Source: Tersicoccus solisilvae (GTDB taxonomy: Bacteria; Actinomycetota; Actinomycetes; Actinomycetales; Micrococcaceae). Taken from it: DNA of 64,000 bases. The number at the start of each line of letters is the position of its first letter. The first letter of the stretch is position 1. The notes below the pieces were generated by a model. It saw only the letters and a list, made by a program, of their open reading frames with translations. It ran no database searches and was not told the DNA's origin. This document shows, piece after piece, positions 41,662 to 50,868 of the stretch. Position numbers and translations under genes: made by a program. The stretch lies in NCBI RefSeq assembly GCF_014643255.1, contig NZ_BMJI01000001.1, positions 248,001 to 312,000 of the forward strand, written 5' to 3'.

Positions 41662-42654
41662 GTGGCAGCCACGCGTCCCCCGGCGGCCGGCCTGATCGCC
41701 GCCCTCGTCTCCGCGGCCGTGTTCGCCACGTCCGGCAGCTTCGCGAGTGCCCTGCTGACGGCCGGCTGGAGCCCGGGCGCCGCGGTCACCGTCCGCATCA
41801 CCGGTGCCGCCGTCGTGCTGGCCGTGCCGGCGCTGCTGATGCTGCGTGGCCGCTGGTGGCTGCTGCGCCGGTTCCGCTCCCTGATCGCCGTGTACGGCCT
41901 GGTGGCCATCGCGGGCTGCCAGCTCTGCTATTTCAACGCCGTCCAGTACATCTCGCCCGGCATCGCGCTGCTGCTCGAGTACCTGGCCCCGGTCATGGTC
42001 GTCGGCCTGATCTGGCTGCGGACGCGGGTGCGGCCCGGTGCGTTGACGCTGGCCGGCTGCGGCGCGGCGATCATGGGGCTCCTGCTCGTCATCGATGTCT
42101 TCGCCGGCGTGACGCTGCACCCCGTCGGCATCCTGTGGGGCCTGGGTGCGGCCGTCTGCCTGGTGGTGTTCTTCCTGCTCTCCGCCAGGCCGTACGAGGA
42201 GCTGCCGCCGCTGGTGATGGCCACCGCGTCGATGATGGTGGCGGCGGCCGTGCTGATCGCCTGCTCGGTGGCCGGCGTGCTTCCCGCCCGGTTCGCGTTC
42301 ACGGACGTGACCCTCGCCGGCGCCCGGGTGTCCTGGCTGGTGCCGGTGATCGGCGTCATCCTGATCTCCACCGCGGCGGCCTACATCACCGGCATCATCG
42401 CCACCCGCGCCCTCGGCCCGACCATGGCCTCGTTCATCGGGTTGACCGAGGTGATGTTCTCGATCCTGTTCGCGTGGTGGCTGGTCGGATCGCGCCCGGT
42501 CGGCATCCAGCTCGCCGGTGGAGCGCTGATCATCATCGGGCTGGTGCTGGTCCGGTGGCAGGAGGCGCGCTCGGCCGCCTCGAATCGCCGCACGCCGGTC
42601 ACCGACGTCGACCTGGCCGATCCGACGACCGGCACGCTGCCCGTCGCGCGGTAG
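41662..42654 (+). CDS. EamA/DMT-family exporter
   Basis: This 330-residue protein has ten membrane helices and two EamA repeats (FATSGSFASALLTAGWSPGA early; LGPTMASFIGLTEVMFSILF in the second repeat). GTG 41662 is chosen because GGAGG (41651-41655) is six bases upstream; ATG 41638 in the same frame lacks a ribosome site. DMT exporters move amino acids or other metabolites. It is divergent from and probably regulated by the CGNR protein. The extra tail after the last helix (about 295-330) is polar. Confidence 0.88.
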   Translation: MAATRPPAAGLIAALVSAAVFATSGSFASALLTAGWSPGAAVTVRITGAAVVLAVPALLMLRGRWWLLRRFRSLIAVYGLVAIAGCQLCYFNAVQYISPGIALLLEYLAPVMVVGLIWLRTRVRPGALTLAGCGAAIMGLLLVIDVFAGVTLHPVGILWGLGAAVCLVVFFLLSARPYEELPPLVMATASMMVAAAVLIACSVAGVLPARFAFTDVTLAGARVSWLVPVIGVILISTAAAYITGIIATRALGPTMASFIGLTEVMFSILFAWWLVGSRPVGIQLAGGALIIIGLVLVRWQEARSAASNRRTPVTDVDLADPTTGTLPVAR

Positions 42655-42683
42655 GGGAGTTGCTGCGCTGCGTACTCCGGGCT

Positions 42684-42705
42684 CGCCGCGCCGACCGACG
42701 CGGCG
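42684..42705. terminator. Bidirectional hairpin between EamA and copA genes
   Basis: CGCCGCG (42684-42690) and CGCGGCG (42699-42705) form a 7-base stem with an 8-base loop in the 51-base gap between two convergent genes. Confidence 0.5.
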
Positions 42706-45126
42706 TCAGCCGCCGGGGGTGAAGCGGCGCAGCCGCAGGCTGTTGAGCACGACGAACACCGAGCTGAACGCCATCGCGGCCCCCGCGATCATGGGGTTGA
42801 GCAGCCCCAGGGCGGCAACCGGGATGGCGAGCACGTTGTAGGCGAACGCCCAGAACAGGTTGGACCGGATCGTGCCGAGGGTACGCCGGGAGAGTTCGAC
42901 GGCGTCGGCGACCTGGCCGAGGTGGTGACCCATCAGGGTGATGTCCGCGGCGTCGATGGCGACATCGGTTCCGGTGCCCATGGCCAGGCCGAGGTCCGCC
43001 TGGGCGAGTGCGGCCGCGTCGTTCACGCCGTCCCCGGCCATCGCGACCGTCGCGCCGTCCGCCTGCAGCCGCTCGACCACGGCGACCTTCTCGGCGGGCG
43101 TCACGCCCGCGTGCACCCGATCCGCGTCGATGCCGACCTGCGCCGCGACGTGACCGGCGGAGTGCGCGTTGTCGCCCGTGAGCAGCACCGGGGAGAGTCC
43201 GAGACGACGCAACCGGGCGATGGCGTCGGCGGCGCCGGGCTTGACGGCGTCCCGCAGCGTGATGATGCCGGCCACCTGCCCGTCGACGGCGACCAGGACG
43301 GCGGTGGCGCCGTCGCGCTCGGCCTCGGCGAGCCGGAGTCGCGTCGGCTCGTCGACGTCGACCCCGCTGACGCCCAGCCACTCCTCGCGGCCGACGACGA
43401 CCATGTGCCCGGCGCCGCCCTGCTCGGCGAAGGGCACCAGCACGAGGCCCCGGACCCCGCCGCCGGGCGCGGACGCGAAGTGTTCCACCGCGGCCGGGGA
43501 GGGCTGCGTGCCGGCGATGGCGCGGGCGATCGGGTGTTCGCTGGCGTGCTCGACGGCGGCGGCGAGGCGCAGCAGGCGATCGGTGTCGCCACCGTCGAAG
43601 CTCTCGAACGCGTCGACGTGCTCGACGGTCAGCCGGCCGGTCGTCACCGTCCCGGTCTTGTCCAGCACGATCGTGTCCGCGCGGCGGGTGTCCTCGAGCA
43701 CGGCCGGGCCCTTGATCAGGATGCCGAGCTGGGCGCCGCGGCCGGTGCCGGTCAGCAACGCCGTCGGGGTCGCCAGGCCGAGCGCGCACGGGCAGGCGAT
43801 GACGAGGACGGAGACGGCCGCGGTGAGCGCCGCGACGGCGTCCCCGGTGGTCAGCAGCCAGATCGCCGCGGTGAGCACGGTGATGCCGAGGACGATCGGG
43901 ACGAACACGGCCGAGACCCGGTCCGCGAGCCGGGCGATGGGCGCCTTGCCGCTCTGCGCGTCGCTGACCAGCCGACCCATCTGCGCCAGCGCGGTGTCGG
44001 CGCCGACGGCGGTGGCGCGGACGAGCAGCCGCCCGCTCGTGTTGACGGTCGCCCCGGTGACCTCGTCGCCGTCGGTCACCTCGACCGGCAGGGACTCGCC
44101 GGTGATCAGCGACGTGTCCACGGCACTGGCCCCGTGCACGACGACGCCGTCGGTCGCGATCTTCTCGCCCGGCCGGACGACGAAGGCGTCGCCGATCCGC
44201 AGCTGCGCGACCGGGACGGCGACCTCGACGATGTGGCCGTCGTCGCTGCGTCGCAGCACCGAGGCGCTCCGGGCACCGAGGTCGAGCAGCCGCCGCAGCG
44301 CCTCCCCGCTGCGCGCCTTCGCGCGGGCCTCGGCGTAGCGGCCGACCAGCAGGAAGCTGGTGATGACGGCGGCGGTCTCGAAGTAGACCGGCGCGTGGCC
44401 GTGGCCGGGATGCGCCGTCAGATCCGGGTGCAGCACCAGCTGGGCGAGGGAGAAGAGCCAGGCGACGGCGACGCCGAGCGAGACCAGGGTGTCCATGGTG
44501 CTGGCGCCGTGCCGGGCGTTGATCGCCGCGGCGCGGTGGAAGGGCCAGGCGGACCAGGTGACGACCGGGGCGGAGAGGGCGGCGACCACCCAGCCCCAGT
44601 GCGCGAACTGCAGCCCCGGCGCCATCGAGATGAGGAACACCGGGACGCTGAGCGCGAGGGCGATGATCATCCGCGACCGCAGCAGGGCTGCCGCGTCGCG
44701 GCGCTCGCTCGGCGCGACCTCGGCGTCGGAACCCGGCGCGGAGTCGGGCTGTCCGGTCTGCGCGTGCGGGACGGTGTCGGTGCTGCCCGGGACGGTGCTG
44801 CCCGGGACGGTGTCGAGTTGGGCGGTGTCGAGTTGGGCGGTGTCGACGCGGGCGGTGTCGACGCGGGCGGTGTCGACGCGGCCGGTGCGGGCCGGACCGA
44901 CGGTGGGCCGCACCAGGCGGGCGCCGTACCCCGTCGCACGCACCGTCTCGAGCAGTTCGTCGTCGGTGACGTCGGCCGGGGCGGTCACCCGGGCGGACTC
45001 GAGCGGCAGGTTGACGACGGCGTCGACGCCGTCGAGCCGCTTGAGCTTCCGTTCCACCCGGGCGACGCAGGACGCGCACGTCATGCCCTCGATCGCCAGG
45101 TCCACCACGCGGGTGTCGCTGCTCAT
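42706..45126 (-). CDS. copA: Copper-exporting P1B-type ATPase
   Basis: This 806-residue protein has an N-terminal heavy-metal domain with GMTCASC (about 13-19). A linker with five-residue repeats ([15 protein letters not shown] units, about 82-118) precedes eight membrane helices. The core has TGES, the intramembrane [10 protein letters not shown], phosphorylation site DKTGT and the hinge GDGVND. The second half has the YN and MxxSS residues of Cu(I) ATPases ([18 protein letters not shown]). It pumps Cu+ out using ATP. It is the last gene of the copper operon, 79 bases after copZ. Confidence 0.95.
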   Translation of the reverse strand: MSSDTRVVDLAIEGMTCASCVARVERKLKRLDGVDAVVNLPLESARVTAPADVTDDELLETVRATGYGARLVRPTVGPARTGRVDTARVDTARVDTAQLDTAQLDTVPGSTVPGSTDTVPHAQTGQPDSAPGSDAEVAPSERRDAAALLRSRMIIALALSVPVFLISMAPGLQFAHWGWVVAALSAPVVTWSAWPFHRAAAINARHGASTMDTLVSLGVAVAWLFSLAQLVLHPDLTAHPGHGHAPVYFETAAVITSFLLVGRYAEARAKARSGEALRRLLDLGARSASVLRRSDDGHIVEVAVPVAQLRIGDAFVVRPGEKIATDGVVVHGASAVDTSLITGESLPVEVTDGDEVTGATVNTSGRLLVRATAVGADTALAQMGRLVSDAQSGKAPIARLADRVSAVFVPIVLGITVLTAAIWLLTTGDAVAALTAAVSVLVIACPCALGLATPTALLTGTGRGAQLGILIKGPAVLEDTRRADTIVLDKTGTVTTGRLTVEHVDAFESFDGGDTDRLLRLAAAVEHASEHPIARAIAGTQPSPAAVEHFASAPGGGVRGLVLVPFAEQGGAGHMVVVGREEWLGVSGVDVDEPTRLRLAEAERDGATAVLVAVDGQVAGIITLRDAVKPGAADAIARLRRLGLSPVLLTGDNAHSAGHVAAQVGIDADRVHAGVTPAEKVAVVERLQADGATVAMAGDGVNDAAALAQADLGLAMGTGTDVAIDAADITLMGHHLGQVADAVELSRRTLGTIRSNLFWAFAYNVLAIPVAALGLLNPMIAGAAMAFSSVFVVLNSLRLRRFTPGG

Positions 45127-45205
45127 GAACGGTCGCTCCCCTTCGGCCGGGCGGATGCCGCCGGCGTCGGTGTCTCGGATCTGGGTCGGGTACCGGGTCG
45201 GCTGA

Positions 45206-45430
45206 TCAGTCGGCGTCGTCGCCGAGCATGACGTAGCCGGCCTCGGCGATCGCCTCGCTGATGGTGCTCTCGCTGACCGGGCCGGTCGTCGTGATCCGGG
45301 CGGTGGAGACGCCGCCGTTGACGAGCTCCACCGCCACGTTCTCGACGCCGTCCAGCGCGCGCAGTTCCTCGGTCACGGCATCGACGCAGTGGCCGCAGGT
45401 CATGCCGGAGATCTTGACGGTGGTGGTCAT
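45206..45430 (-). CDS. copZ: Copper chaperone CopZ
   Basis: This 74-residue heavy-metal-associated domain has the ferredoxin-like fold and the metal site GMTCGHC (about 9-15), giving one Cu+ site. It carries Cu+ to CopA. It lies between the DUF305 lipoprotein and copA on the same strand, 32 bases from the former. GAGGAT precedes the ATG. Confidence 0.95.
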   Translation of the reverse strand: MTTTVKISGMTCGHCVDAVTEELRALDGVENVAVELVNGGVSTARITTTGPVSESTISEAIAEAGYVMLGDDAD

Positions 45431-45462
45431 CGCATCCTCGTTCTCGTGTCCTGGTGGGTCGA

Positions 45463-46110
45463 TCAGTGCTGCAGGGCGGTCATCCGGGCGATCTCAGCGG
45501 TCTGGCTGGTGACGACGTCCTGGGCGAGCCGGACCGCCTCTCGATTCTGCCCGTTCGCGGCCTGCTCCCTCGCCATCGCCACCGCGCCCTCGTGATGGGC
45601 GATCATGTGCGTCAGGAAGAGGTCGGCGGCCGTGGCGGCGTCGGCGTCGCGCAGGGCCCGCACGTCGGCATCGGAGACCATGCCGCTCATGGCATGCCCG
45701 TGGGCGGCGCTCATCGTGGCCGGGGCTCCCCACGCACGGAGCCAGTTCCGCATCGTGGTGATCTCCGGTCCCTGGGCGGCCTTGACCTGCTTCGCCACGG
45801 CGGTGACCTGCGGGTCGACACCGGACTTGGCGAGCACGATGTCGCTCAACTGCACGGCCTGCTCGTGGTGGGGGAGCATCATCTGCGCGAACGTGACGTC
45901 GGCGTCATTGTGGGTGGTGGTGGTGCCGCCTGTCGTCGCCGTCCCGGAGGGCGTCGACGAAGCGCTCGTGTTCGCCATGTCGTGGTCGCCGTGACCGCCG
46001 TCGTTCCCGTTTCCCGCGCCGGCGCAGCCGGTCACCAGCAACGTGGCCAGGGCGAGACCGAGGGCGGATGTGTGCACGGCCGCCCGCCGCTGACCCGTTC
46101 GCTGTCCCAT
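45463..46110 (-). CDS. DUF305 copper-associated lipoprotein
   Basis: This 215-residue lipoprotein has lipobox LVTGC (about 26-30). Its mature part has two DUF305/ferritin-like modules: FAQMMLPHHEQAVQLSDIV (about 74-92) and LFLTHMIAHHEGAVAMAR (about 161-178), rich in Met and His pairs that bind copper. A Gly/His/Asp segment (NDGGHGDHDMAN) follows the lipid Cys. DUF305 proteins such as CopM bind periplasmic or extracellular copper. It is the first gene of the copper operon; its ATG is nine bases from the -10 of a promoter containing a CsoR-type palindrome, so it is nearly leaderless. Confidence 0.9.
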   Translation of the reverse strand: MGQRTGQRRAAVHTSALGLALATLLVTGCAGAGNGNDGGHGDHDMANTSASSTPSGTATTGGTTTTHNDADVTFAQMMLPHHEQAVQLSDIVLAKSGVDPQVTAVAKQVKAAQGPEITTMRNWLRAWGAPATMSAAHGHAMSGMVSDADVRALRDADAATAADLFLTHMIAHHEGAVAMAREQAANGQNREAVRLAQDVVTSQTAEIARMTALQH

Positions 46111-46119
46111 CGCCTCCCG

Positions 46120-46148
46120 ACTATACCCCCATGGGGTATTTCCGACAA
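46120..46148 (-). promoter_or_regulatory. Copper operon promoter with CsoR-type operator
   Basis: On the minus strand TTGTCG (46148-46143), 17 bases and TATAGT (46125-46120) form a near-consensus promoter. The palindrome ATACCCC-CAT-GGGGTAT (46123-46139) lies within the spacer and -10, matching the G/C-tract palindromes bound by the copper repressor CsoR. CsoR bound here would block RNA polymerase until Cu+ releases it. No csoR gene is in the window. Confidence 0.85.
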
Positions 46149-46156
46149 GACGCGGA

Positions 46157-46198
46157 CGACGACGGCCGCCACGGAGGATCCCGCGACGGCCGTCGTCG
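46157..46198 (-). terminator. Hairpin after the thioredoxin reductase gene
   Basis: Perfect 12-base arms (46157-46168 and 46187-46198) flank an 18-base loop, 34 bases after the trxB stop and before the copper promoter on the same strand. It probably insulates the copper operon from trxB read-through. Confidence 0.65.
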
Positions 46199-46232
46199 GA
46201 TGGTCGCGTGAGCGCCGTCGGACGATCCGTGC

Positions 46233-47204
46233 TCAGCCCTCGGCGGCGACGGCGGTCGCCATCGCGTCGGCGTCCTCGAGCGCGGCGAGGTACCGCTCGG
46301 CGTCCAGCGCCGCGGAGCAGCCCGAGCCGGCGGCGGTGATGGCCTGGCGGTACCGGTGATCCACGGCGTCACCGCAGGCGAAGACGCCGGAGATGTTGGT
46401 CATCGTCGTCGGGGAGTTGACGACGATGTAGCCCTCGTCGTCCAGATCCACCTGGCCCTTGACGAGCTCGGTGCGCGGATCGTGGCCGATGGCGACGAAG
46501 ATGCCGGTGGCGGCCTGCTCACGCTCCTCGCCGGTGACGGTGTCGCGCAGCGTCACGCCGGTGACCTTGCCGTTCTCGCCGCCGTGGATCGCGGTGACCT
46601 GGCTGTTCCAGGCGAAGCTGATCTTCTCGTTGTCCTTCGCGCGCTGGGCCATGATCTTCGAGGCTCGAAGCGAGTCGCGACGGACGACGATGGTGACGGA
46701 CTTGCCGAAGCGGGTGAGGAAGGTGGCCTCCTCCATGGCGGAGTCGCCGCCGCCGACCACGATGATGTCCTGGTCGCGGAAGAAGAACCCGTCGCAGGTG
46801 GCGCACCACGAGACGCCGTGGCCGGAGTAGCGCTGCTCCTCGGGCAGGCCGAGCTCCTTGTAGGCGGAGCCGGTGGCAAGGATGACGGCGGGGGCCTCGA
46901 AGGTCTCGCCGTCAGCGGTGGTGACCGTCTTGAGGTGGCCGTGCAGGTCGACGGCGGTGGCGTCCTCGAACAGGATGCGCGCGCCGAACCGCTCGGCCTG
47001 CTCCTGCAGGTTCTGCATCAGGTCCGGGCCCTGGACGCCGGTGGGGAAGCCGGGGAAGTTCTCGACCTCGGTGGTGTTCATCAGGGCGCCGCCGCTGGTC
47101 ACGGAGCCGGCCAGCACGACGGGGTTCAACCCCGCCCGGGCGGCGTAGATGGCGGCGGTGTATCCGGCGGGGCCGGATCCGACGATGATGATCTGCTCGG
47201 TCAC
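46233..47204 (-). CDS. trxB: Thioredoxin reductase
   Basis: This 323-residue flavoprotein has FAD-binding [20 protein letters not shown] at the N-terminus, the redox-active WCATCDG (Cys about 137 and 140), NADPH-binding [12 protein letters not shown] and the second FAD motif [20 protein letters not shown]. It reduces thioredoxin with NADPH. GTG 47204 is preferred because AGGAGAATCAGCA lies just upstream, although the frame extends further. In many actinobacteria trxA follows trxB; here it does not, and the next gene downstream is the copper operon. Confidence 0.93.
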   Translation of the reverse strand: MTEQIIIVGSGPAGYTAAIYAARAGLNPVVLAGSVTSGGALMNTTEVENFPGFPTGVQGPDLMQNLQEQAERFGARILFEDATAVDLHGHLKTVTTADGETFEAPAVILATGSAYKELGLPEEQRYSGHGVSWCATCDGFFFRDQDIIVVGGGDSAMEEATFLTRFGKSVTIVVRRDSLRASKIMAQRAKDNEKISFAWNSQVTAIHGGENGKVTGVTLRDTVTGEEREQAATGIFVAIGHDPRTELVKGQVDLDDEGYIVVNSPTTMTNISGVFACGDAVDHRYRQAITAAGSGCSAALDAERYLAALEDADAMATAVAAEG

Positions 47205-47359
47205 TGCTGATTCTCCTGTGGCGTTGCGGTCGAAGCTGCCCATGGAACGCCACGGGCCGGTGCGGCATTCCCACGATACCGGGGTCGGGTGTCGTGGTCT
47301 CGGTCCGATTGCCGGCCCCACTCTGGTCCGGGAGCGTCGTCGCATGTCAGGATGCGGGC

Positions 47360-48025
47360 ATGACATCGGGGGATGGGACGGCCGGGGACGCTGCCGGCCC
47401 GGGGGCTGGTTCGGTGGCCGACGACGACGCGCGCCGGTGGGCGCAGGCGGAGCAGCGGGCGGCCGGCGTCGTGGTGCCGGACGAGTGGCCGGTGCTGCGC
47501 CGGTTCCTGCTGGTGGAACTGCCGATCGTGCTCGTGGTGTGCGTGGGGCTCGGGGTGCTGGGCGCCCTGCTCGGAGGCGAGTGGCCGGAGTCGATCGGGA
47601 CCGCCATCATGGTCGCCGGACTCGTCGGAATGATCATGGGCGTGGTGCGCGCCGTCCGACGGCACCCGAACCCGCCGGCAGTCCGCTTGTTCCTGACCAA
47701 CGACCAGCGGAGGCAGAATCAGCGTCAGGTGACGGGCCGGGAGCCCGTGGATGTCGCTCACCTCAATGTCCTGAGGCTGGCCGCTGGTGGACTGCGGCTC
47801 GGTGTGATGCGCACGCTGTACACCCCGATCGGCCTTGAGGTGATGACCGTGGGAAACATCGTGCGGAACCTCCACCGCGGCGGCTGGGGGCTCGCCTTCT
47901 ACATCGCGATGGGCGTCGCGTTGCTCGTGCTGCTGTTGGTATCGATCCGCCAGGTCCGCCGAGCGACCGCGTTCCTGCGGGAACACCCGGAGCCGTCGCC
48001 GGAGTCGGCCGAGGCATCGCCATGA
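47360..48025 (+). CDS. Membrane protein, first of three tandem paralogues
   Basis: This 221-residue protein has an N-terminal cytoplasmic part with [20 protein letters not shown], two membrane helices (about 52-72, 78-98), a polar loop with [20 protein letters not shown], two more helices and a C-terminal [15 protein letters not shown]. No family is recognised. The next two genes encode paralogues with the same plan and are fused to it by stop/start overlaps. CAGGAT (47348-47353) six bases before ATG suggests a leaderless operon mRNA. Confidence 0.7.
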   Translation: MTSGDGTAGDAAGPGAGSVADDDARRWAQAEQRAAGVVVPDEWPVLRRFLLVELPIVLVVCVGLGVLGALLGGEWPESIGTAIMVAGLVGMIMGVVRAVRRHPNPPAVRLFLTNDQRRQNQRQVTGREPVDVAHLNVLRLAAGGLRLGVMRTLYTPIGLEVMTVGNIVRNLHRGGWGLAFYIAMGVALLVLLLVSIRQVRRATAFLREHPEPSPESAEASP

Positions 48026-48669
48026 GCGACTGGTGGGAGCGGACGCCCGCCGAGCATCCCAGCGACGCGCGCCGGTGGGCGCAGGCGGAGGAGCGGGCGG
48101 TCGGCGTCGTCGTGCCGGACGAGTGGCCGGTGCTGCGCCGGTTCCTGCGGGTGGAGCTGCCCGTGGTGCTCGCGGTGTGCCTGGGACTCGCCGTCGTGGG
48201 TGCGAGCATCTGGGGAGAATGGCATCGCTGGATCGGGTACGCCGTCGTGGTGACCGGCCTGTGGTCCCTGTTCCGCCGGCTGCCGCAACTCCTACGGCGT
48301 GATCCGCACCCGCTGAACGGCCCCCGCTCCTCGTCCCTCACTCGGCAGCAGCACCGCGAGCTGCAACGGCAGATCAGCGGTGGTGCGGCCGTCGATACGG
48401 ATCACCTCGTCGTCGCGCGGCTCGTCGCGCGGCGTGACCGGCGGGATCTGATGCGCGGCGTACCCGCCATCTTCGGACTCGTACTGCTGATGGTGGGGAA
48501 CACCGTCGCGGGCTCGCACCGCGGGTGGCCCCTCCTCCTCGCGGTGCTGGGGATGGCGCTCGGTGCCGCCTTCCTCGTCGTCAGCTTTCGCCGGATCCGC
48601 CGGACGAGCGCTTTCCTGCGGGCGCACCCCGATCCCACGCCGGTGGCGTCGGAAGCGCCGCCGTCGTGA
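48022..48669 (+). CDS. Membrane protein, second of three tandem paralogues
   Basis: This 215-residue protein has the same four-helix layout as its upstream neighbour. Its segment [20 protein letters not shown] and the following RRFLRVELP are nearly identical, even at DNA level. The polar loop has LTRQQHRELQRQISGGAAVD and the C-terminus has TSAFLRAHPDP. The start overlaps the preceding stop by ATGA and its stop overlaps the next start by GTGA, so the three are translationally coupled. Function unknown; a hetero-oligomeric membrane complex is plausible. Confidence 0.7.
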   Translation: MSDWWERTPAEHPSDARRWAQAEERAVGVVVPDEWPVLRRFLRVELPVVLAVCLGLAVVGASIWGEWHRWIGYAVVVTGLWSLFRRLPQLLRRDPHPLNGPRSSSLTRQQHRELQRQISGGAAVDTDHLVVARLVARRDRRDLMRGVPAIFGLVLLMVGNTVAGSHRGWPLLLAVLGMALGAAFLVVSFRRIRRTSAFLRAHPDPTPVASEAPPS

Positions 48670-49307
48670 GGAGTTGGCTGGACACGACCCGCGACGACGA
48701 TCGCAGCGACGCCTGGCGGTGGAACCGCGCCGAGCGCGAGGCCGAACGCGTGCCCGTCCCCGACCTGCGACCGGCCTTCCGCCGGTTCGTCCTGGTCGAG
48801 GTGCCCGGTCTCCTGGCGCTCGGGGTCGGCCTGGCCGTGGCGGTGGCCCTGCTGCGCGGCGGTGAGGAGAACGACCTGTGGCTTGCTGCCCGCTGGGGGC
48901 TGGTCGTCGCGGGCCTGGCCGTGGCGGCGGCCGGCGTCGTGCACTCGGTCAGGAACCCGTGGGGGCCGCATGTCCTGGGCGTGCTGACTCCCCGGCAGCG
49001 CAAGAGCGTTCACGCGCAGATCCGGGGCCGCGTCGGGGTGGCGGACAGGGAGTTGACCGTCGTGCGCGCTGCTGCGCAGGGACAACAGGCGCAGGCCCTG
49101 CGGACACCGTTCACCCTGGCGTCCACGGTCGCGGTCGCGGCGAGTCTGCTCGCCAACCCGCGGGTCCTGCCGGCGTTGGTGCTCTTCTTGCTGCTGGTGC
49201 TGGTGGCCGCTGCCGTGGTGGGCTGGTGGCAGTACCGACAGGCGTCTGCGTTCCTGCGGCGTCACCCGGCGCCGCGCCTGTCCGATATCGACGAAGCAGG
49301 AGAGTGA
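48666..49307 (+). CDS. Membrane protein, third of three tandem paralogues
   Basis: This 213-residue protein is the most divergent of the trio but keeps the plan: an N-terminal WNRAEREAERVPVPDLRPAF, FVLVEVPGLLALGVG as helix 1, loop LTPRQRKSVHAQIRGRVGVA, two C-terminal helices and ASAFLRRHPAP. The GTG start overlaps the preceding stop (GTGA). A 35-codon frame with a good ribosome site follows immediately. No family recognised. Confidence 0.7.
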   Translation: MRSWLDTTRDDDRSDAWRWNRAEREAERVPVPDLRPAFRRFVLVEVPGLLALGVGLAVAVALLRGGEENDLWLAARWGLVVAGLAVAAAGVVHSVRNPWGPHVLGVLTPRQRKSVHAQIRGRVGVADRELTVVRAAAQGQQAQALRTPFTLASTVAVAASLLANPRVLPALVLFLLLVLVAAAVVGWWQYRQASAFLRRHPAPRLSDIDEAGE

Positions 49308-49308
49308 C

Positions 49309-49416
49309 ATGAACGCTCGCAGCAACCGGAACCTCCCCGCCGCCCGCGGTTCGCAGGGGAAGCGCACCTGGCTGGAGCGGCTGAGCGCGTGGATGCGCCG
49401 CCGCGGCTGGCGCTGA
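49309..49416 (+). CDS. 35-residue basic peptide
   Basis: ATG 49309 sits behind AGCAGGAGAGTGAC, one base after the stop of the third paralogue. The peptide is MNARSNRNLPAARGSQGKRT followed by a Trp/Arg-rich tail (WLERLSAWMRRRGWR), net strongly positive, with an amphipathic C-terminal helix. It is too short for standard gene calling but has a real ribosome site and operon position. It may be an accessory subunit of the membrane trio, an antimicrobial-like peptide, or a spurious frame. The 134-bp repeats begin 15 bases after its stop. Confidence 0.45.
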   Translation: MNARSNRNLPAARGSQGKRTWLERLSAWMRRRGWR

Positions 49417-49431
49417 CCGCCGTCGGTATCC

Positions 49432-49980
49432 GGGGTCCCGCCGCGAAGGCGGCGATCAGCCGATGGGACCGTTGTTGCCATTCGGGACGGGTCAGTGGCG
49501 TCAAACGGCAAGAACTGTCCCGATGGCGGCAGGGTTTCCCGATGGTGGAACGGTGCCCGTCGACGGGGGTCCCGCCGCGAAGGCGGCGATCAGCCGATGG
49601 GACCGTTGTTGTCATTTGGGACGGGTCAGTGGCGTCAAACGGCAAGAACTGTCCCGATGGCTGCAGGGTTTCCCGATGGTGGAACGGTGCCCGTCGACGG
49701 GGGTCCCGCCGCGAAGGCGGCGATCAGCCGATGGGACCGTTGTTGTCATTCGGGACGGGTCAGTGGCGTCAAACGGCAAGAACTGGCCCGATGGCGGAAG
49801 GGTGTCCCGATGGCGGAACGGTGCCCGGTATCCGGGGTCCCGCCACGAAGGCGGCGATCAGCCGATGGGACCGTTGTCGTCATTCGGGACGGGTCAGTGG
49901 CGTCAAACGGCAAGAACTGTCCCGAGGGCGGAACGGTGCCCGCCGGAAGGGTGTCCCGTCGCCGGAACGGTCTCACCGCG
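49432..49980. repeat. Four tandem copies of a 134-bp repeat
   Basis: Copies start at 49432, 49566, 49700 and 49834, exactly 134 bases apart, each opening with GGGGTCCCG. They differ by a few substitutions (for example at the TTGTTGCCATTCGGG position) and the last decays toward 49980. Each unit contains a CGCCGC-GAAG-GCGGCG hairpin, arms TCGGGAC/GTCCCGA about 33 bases apart, and a shorter motif TCCCGATGGCGGAACGG occurring about twice. Since 134 is not a multiple of three, no one frame encodes a repeat protein. The 597-base stretch 49417-50013 holds nothing else. Confidence 0.9.
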
Positions 49981-50013
49981 GTCCCGTGGCCTGTCCCGAT
50001 GGCGGAACGGCCC

Positions 50014-50868
50014 TCACCGGGCCGGGGACCGGAGGGCGCCCATCGCGGCGACCACCACCAGCGCCACGCCGGCCGACTCCAGCCAGCCGACGTGCTGGGC
50101 GAGCAGGACCGCGCCGGTGAGCGTCGCGACCGCCGGGGCCAGCGCGATCAACACCGAGAAGGCCGCGGCCGGCATCCGGCGCAGCGCCAGCAGCTCGACG
50201 GCGTAGGGCACGGTCGAGGAGAACAGGGCGACGACGGCGCCGAGGGCCAGCACGGCCGGATCCAGCACGGCGCCCCCGGCCTGGCCGAGGCCGATCGGCA
50301 ACGCGAGCACCGTGCCGAACGCCATCGCGATGGCCAGCCCCTGCAGGCCCGAGAACGCGGCTCCCACGCGCCGGGAGGCCAGGATGTAGGCCGCCCACAT
50401 GGCGCCGGCGCCCAGGGCGAACAGCACACCGGAGGCGGTGAGAGCACCGAACCCGCCGCTGCCCAGCATGCCGACACCGACGGCCGCGAGCAGCGCCCAC
50501 AGCCACGCCGCCGCCCGCCGGGCGAGAACCACCGACAGCACCAGCGGCCCGAGGATCTCGAACGTCACCGCCGCACCGAGCGGGATCGAGGCGAGCGCCG
50601 CATAGAACAGCAGGTTCATGACGCCGATCGACACGCCGAACAGGGCCGCCGCCGCCCAGTTCGCCCGGGTGATCCCGCGCAGGCCGGGTCGACTGAGCGC
50701 CAGCAGGAAGAGGGCGGAGAAGAACAACCGCAGCAGTACCATCCCGGCCGGCCCGGTGCGGGGGAAGACGAGGACCGCCACGGCGGCGCCGATCTCCTGC
50801 ACGAACAGCCCGAACACCACGAGACCGGCCGCCCCGGTGGTGGACCCGGAGGGGCTGGTCGGCGTCAT
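50014..50868 (-). CDS. EamA-family exporter (RhtA-like)
   Basis: This 284-residue DMT protein has ten membrane helices in two EamA repeats, with FVQEIGAAVAVLVFPRTGPA near the N-terminus and LFSSTVPYAVELLALRRMPA in the second repeat, the latter diagnostic of the RhtA threonine/homoserine exporter group. On its strand TACCGT (50880-50875) ends six bases before ATG 50868, indicating a leaderless mRNA. Its stop lies just after the decaying end of the 134-bp repeat array. Confidence 0.85.
   Translation of the reverse strand: MTPTSPSGSTTGAAGLVVFGLFVQEIGAAVAVLVFPRTGPAGMVLLRLFFSALFLLALSRPGLRGITRANWAAAALFGVSIGVMNLLFYAALASIPLGAAVTFEILGPLVLSVVLARRAAAWLWALLAAVGVGMLGSGGFGALTASGVLFALGAGAMWAAYILASRRVGAAFSGLQGLAIAMAFGTVLALPIGLGQAGGAVLDPAVLALGAVVALFSSTVPYAVELLALRRMPAAAFSVLIALAPAVATLTGAVLLAQHVGWLESAGVALVVVAAMGALRSPAR

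Noticed and set aside
49432-49980. Possible CRISPR array
   Set aside because: Repeats are directly abutting 134-base units without unique spacers, and no cas genes are present.
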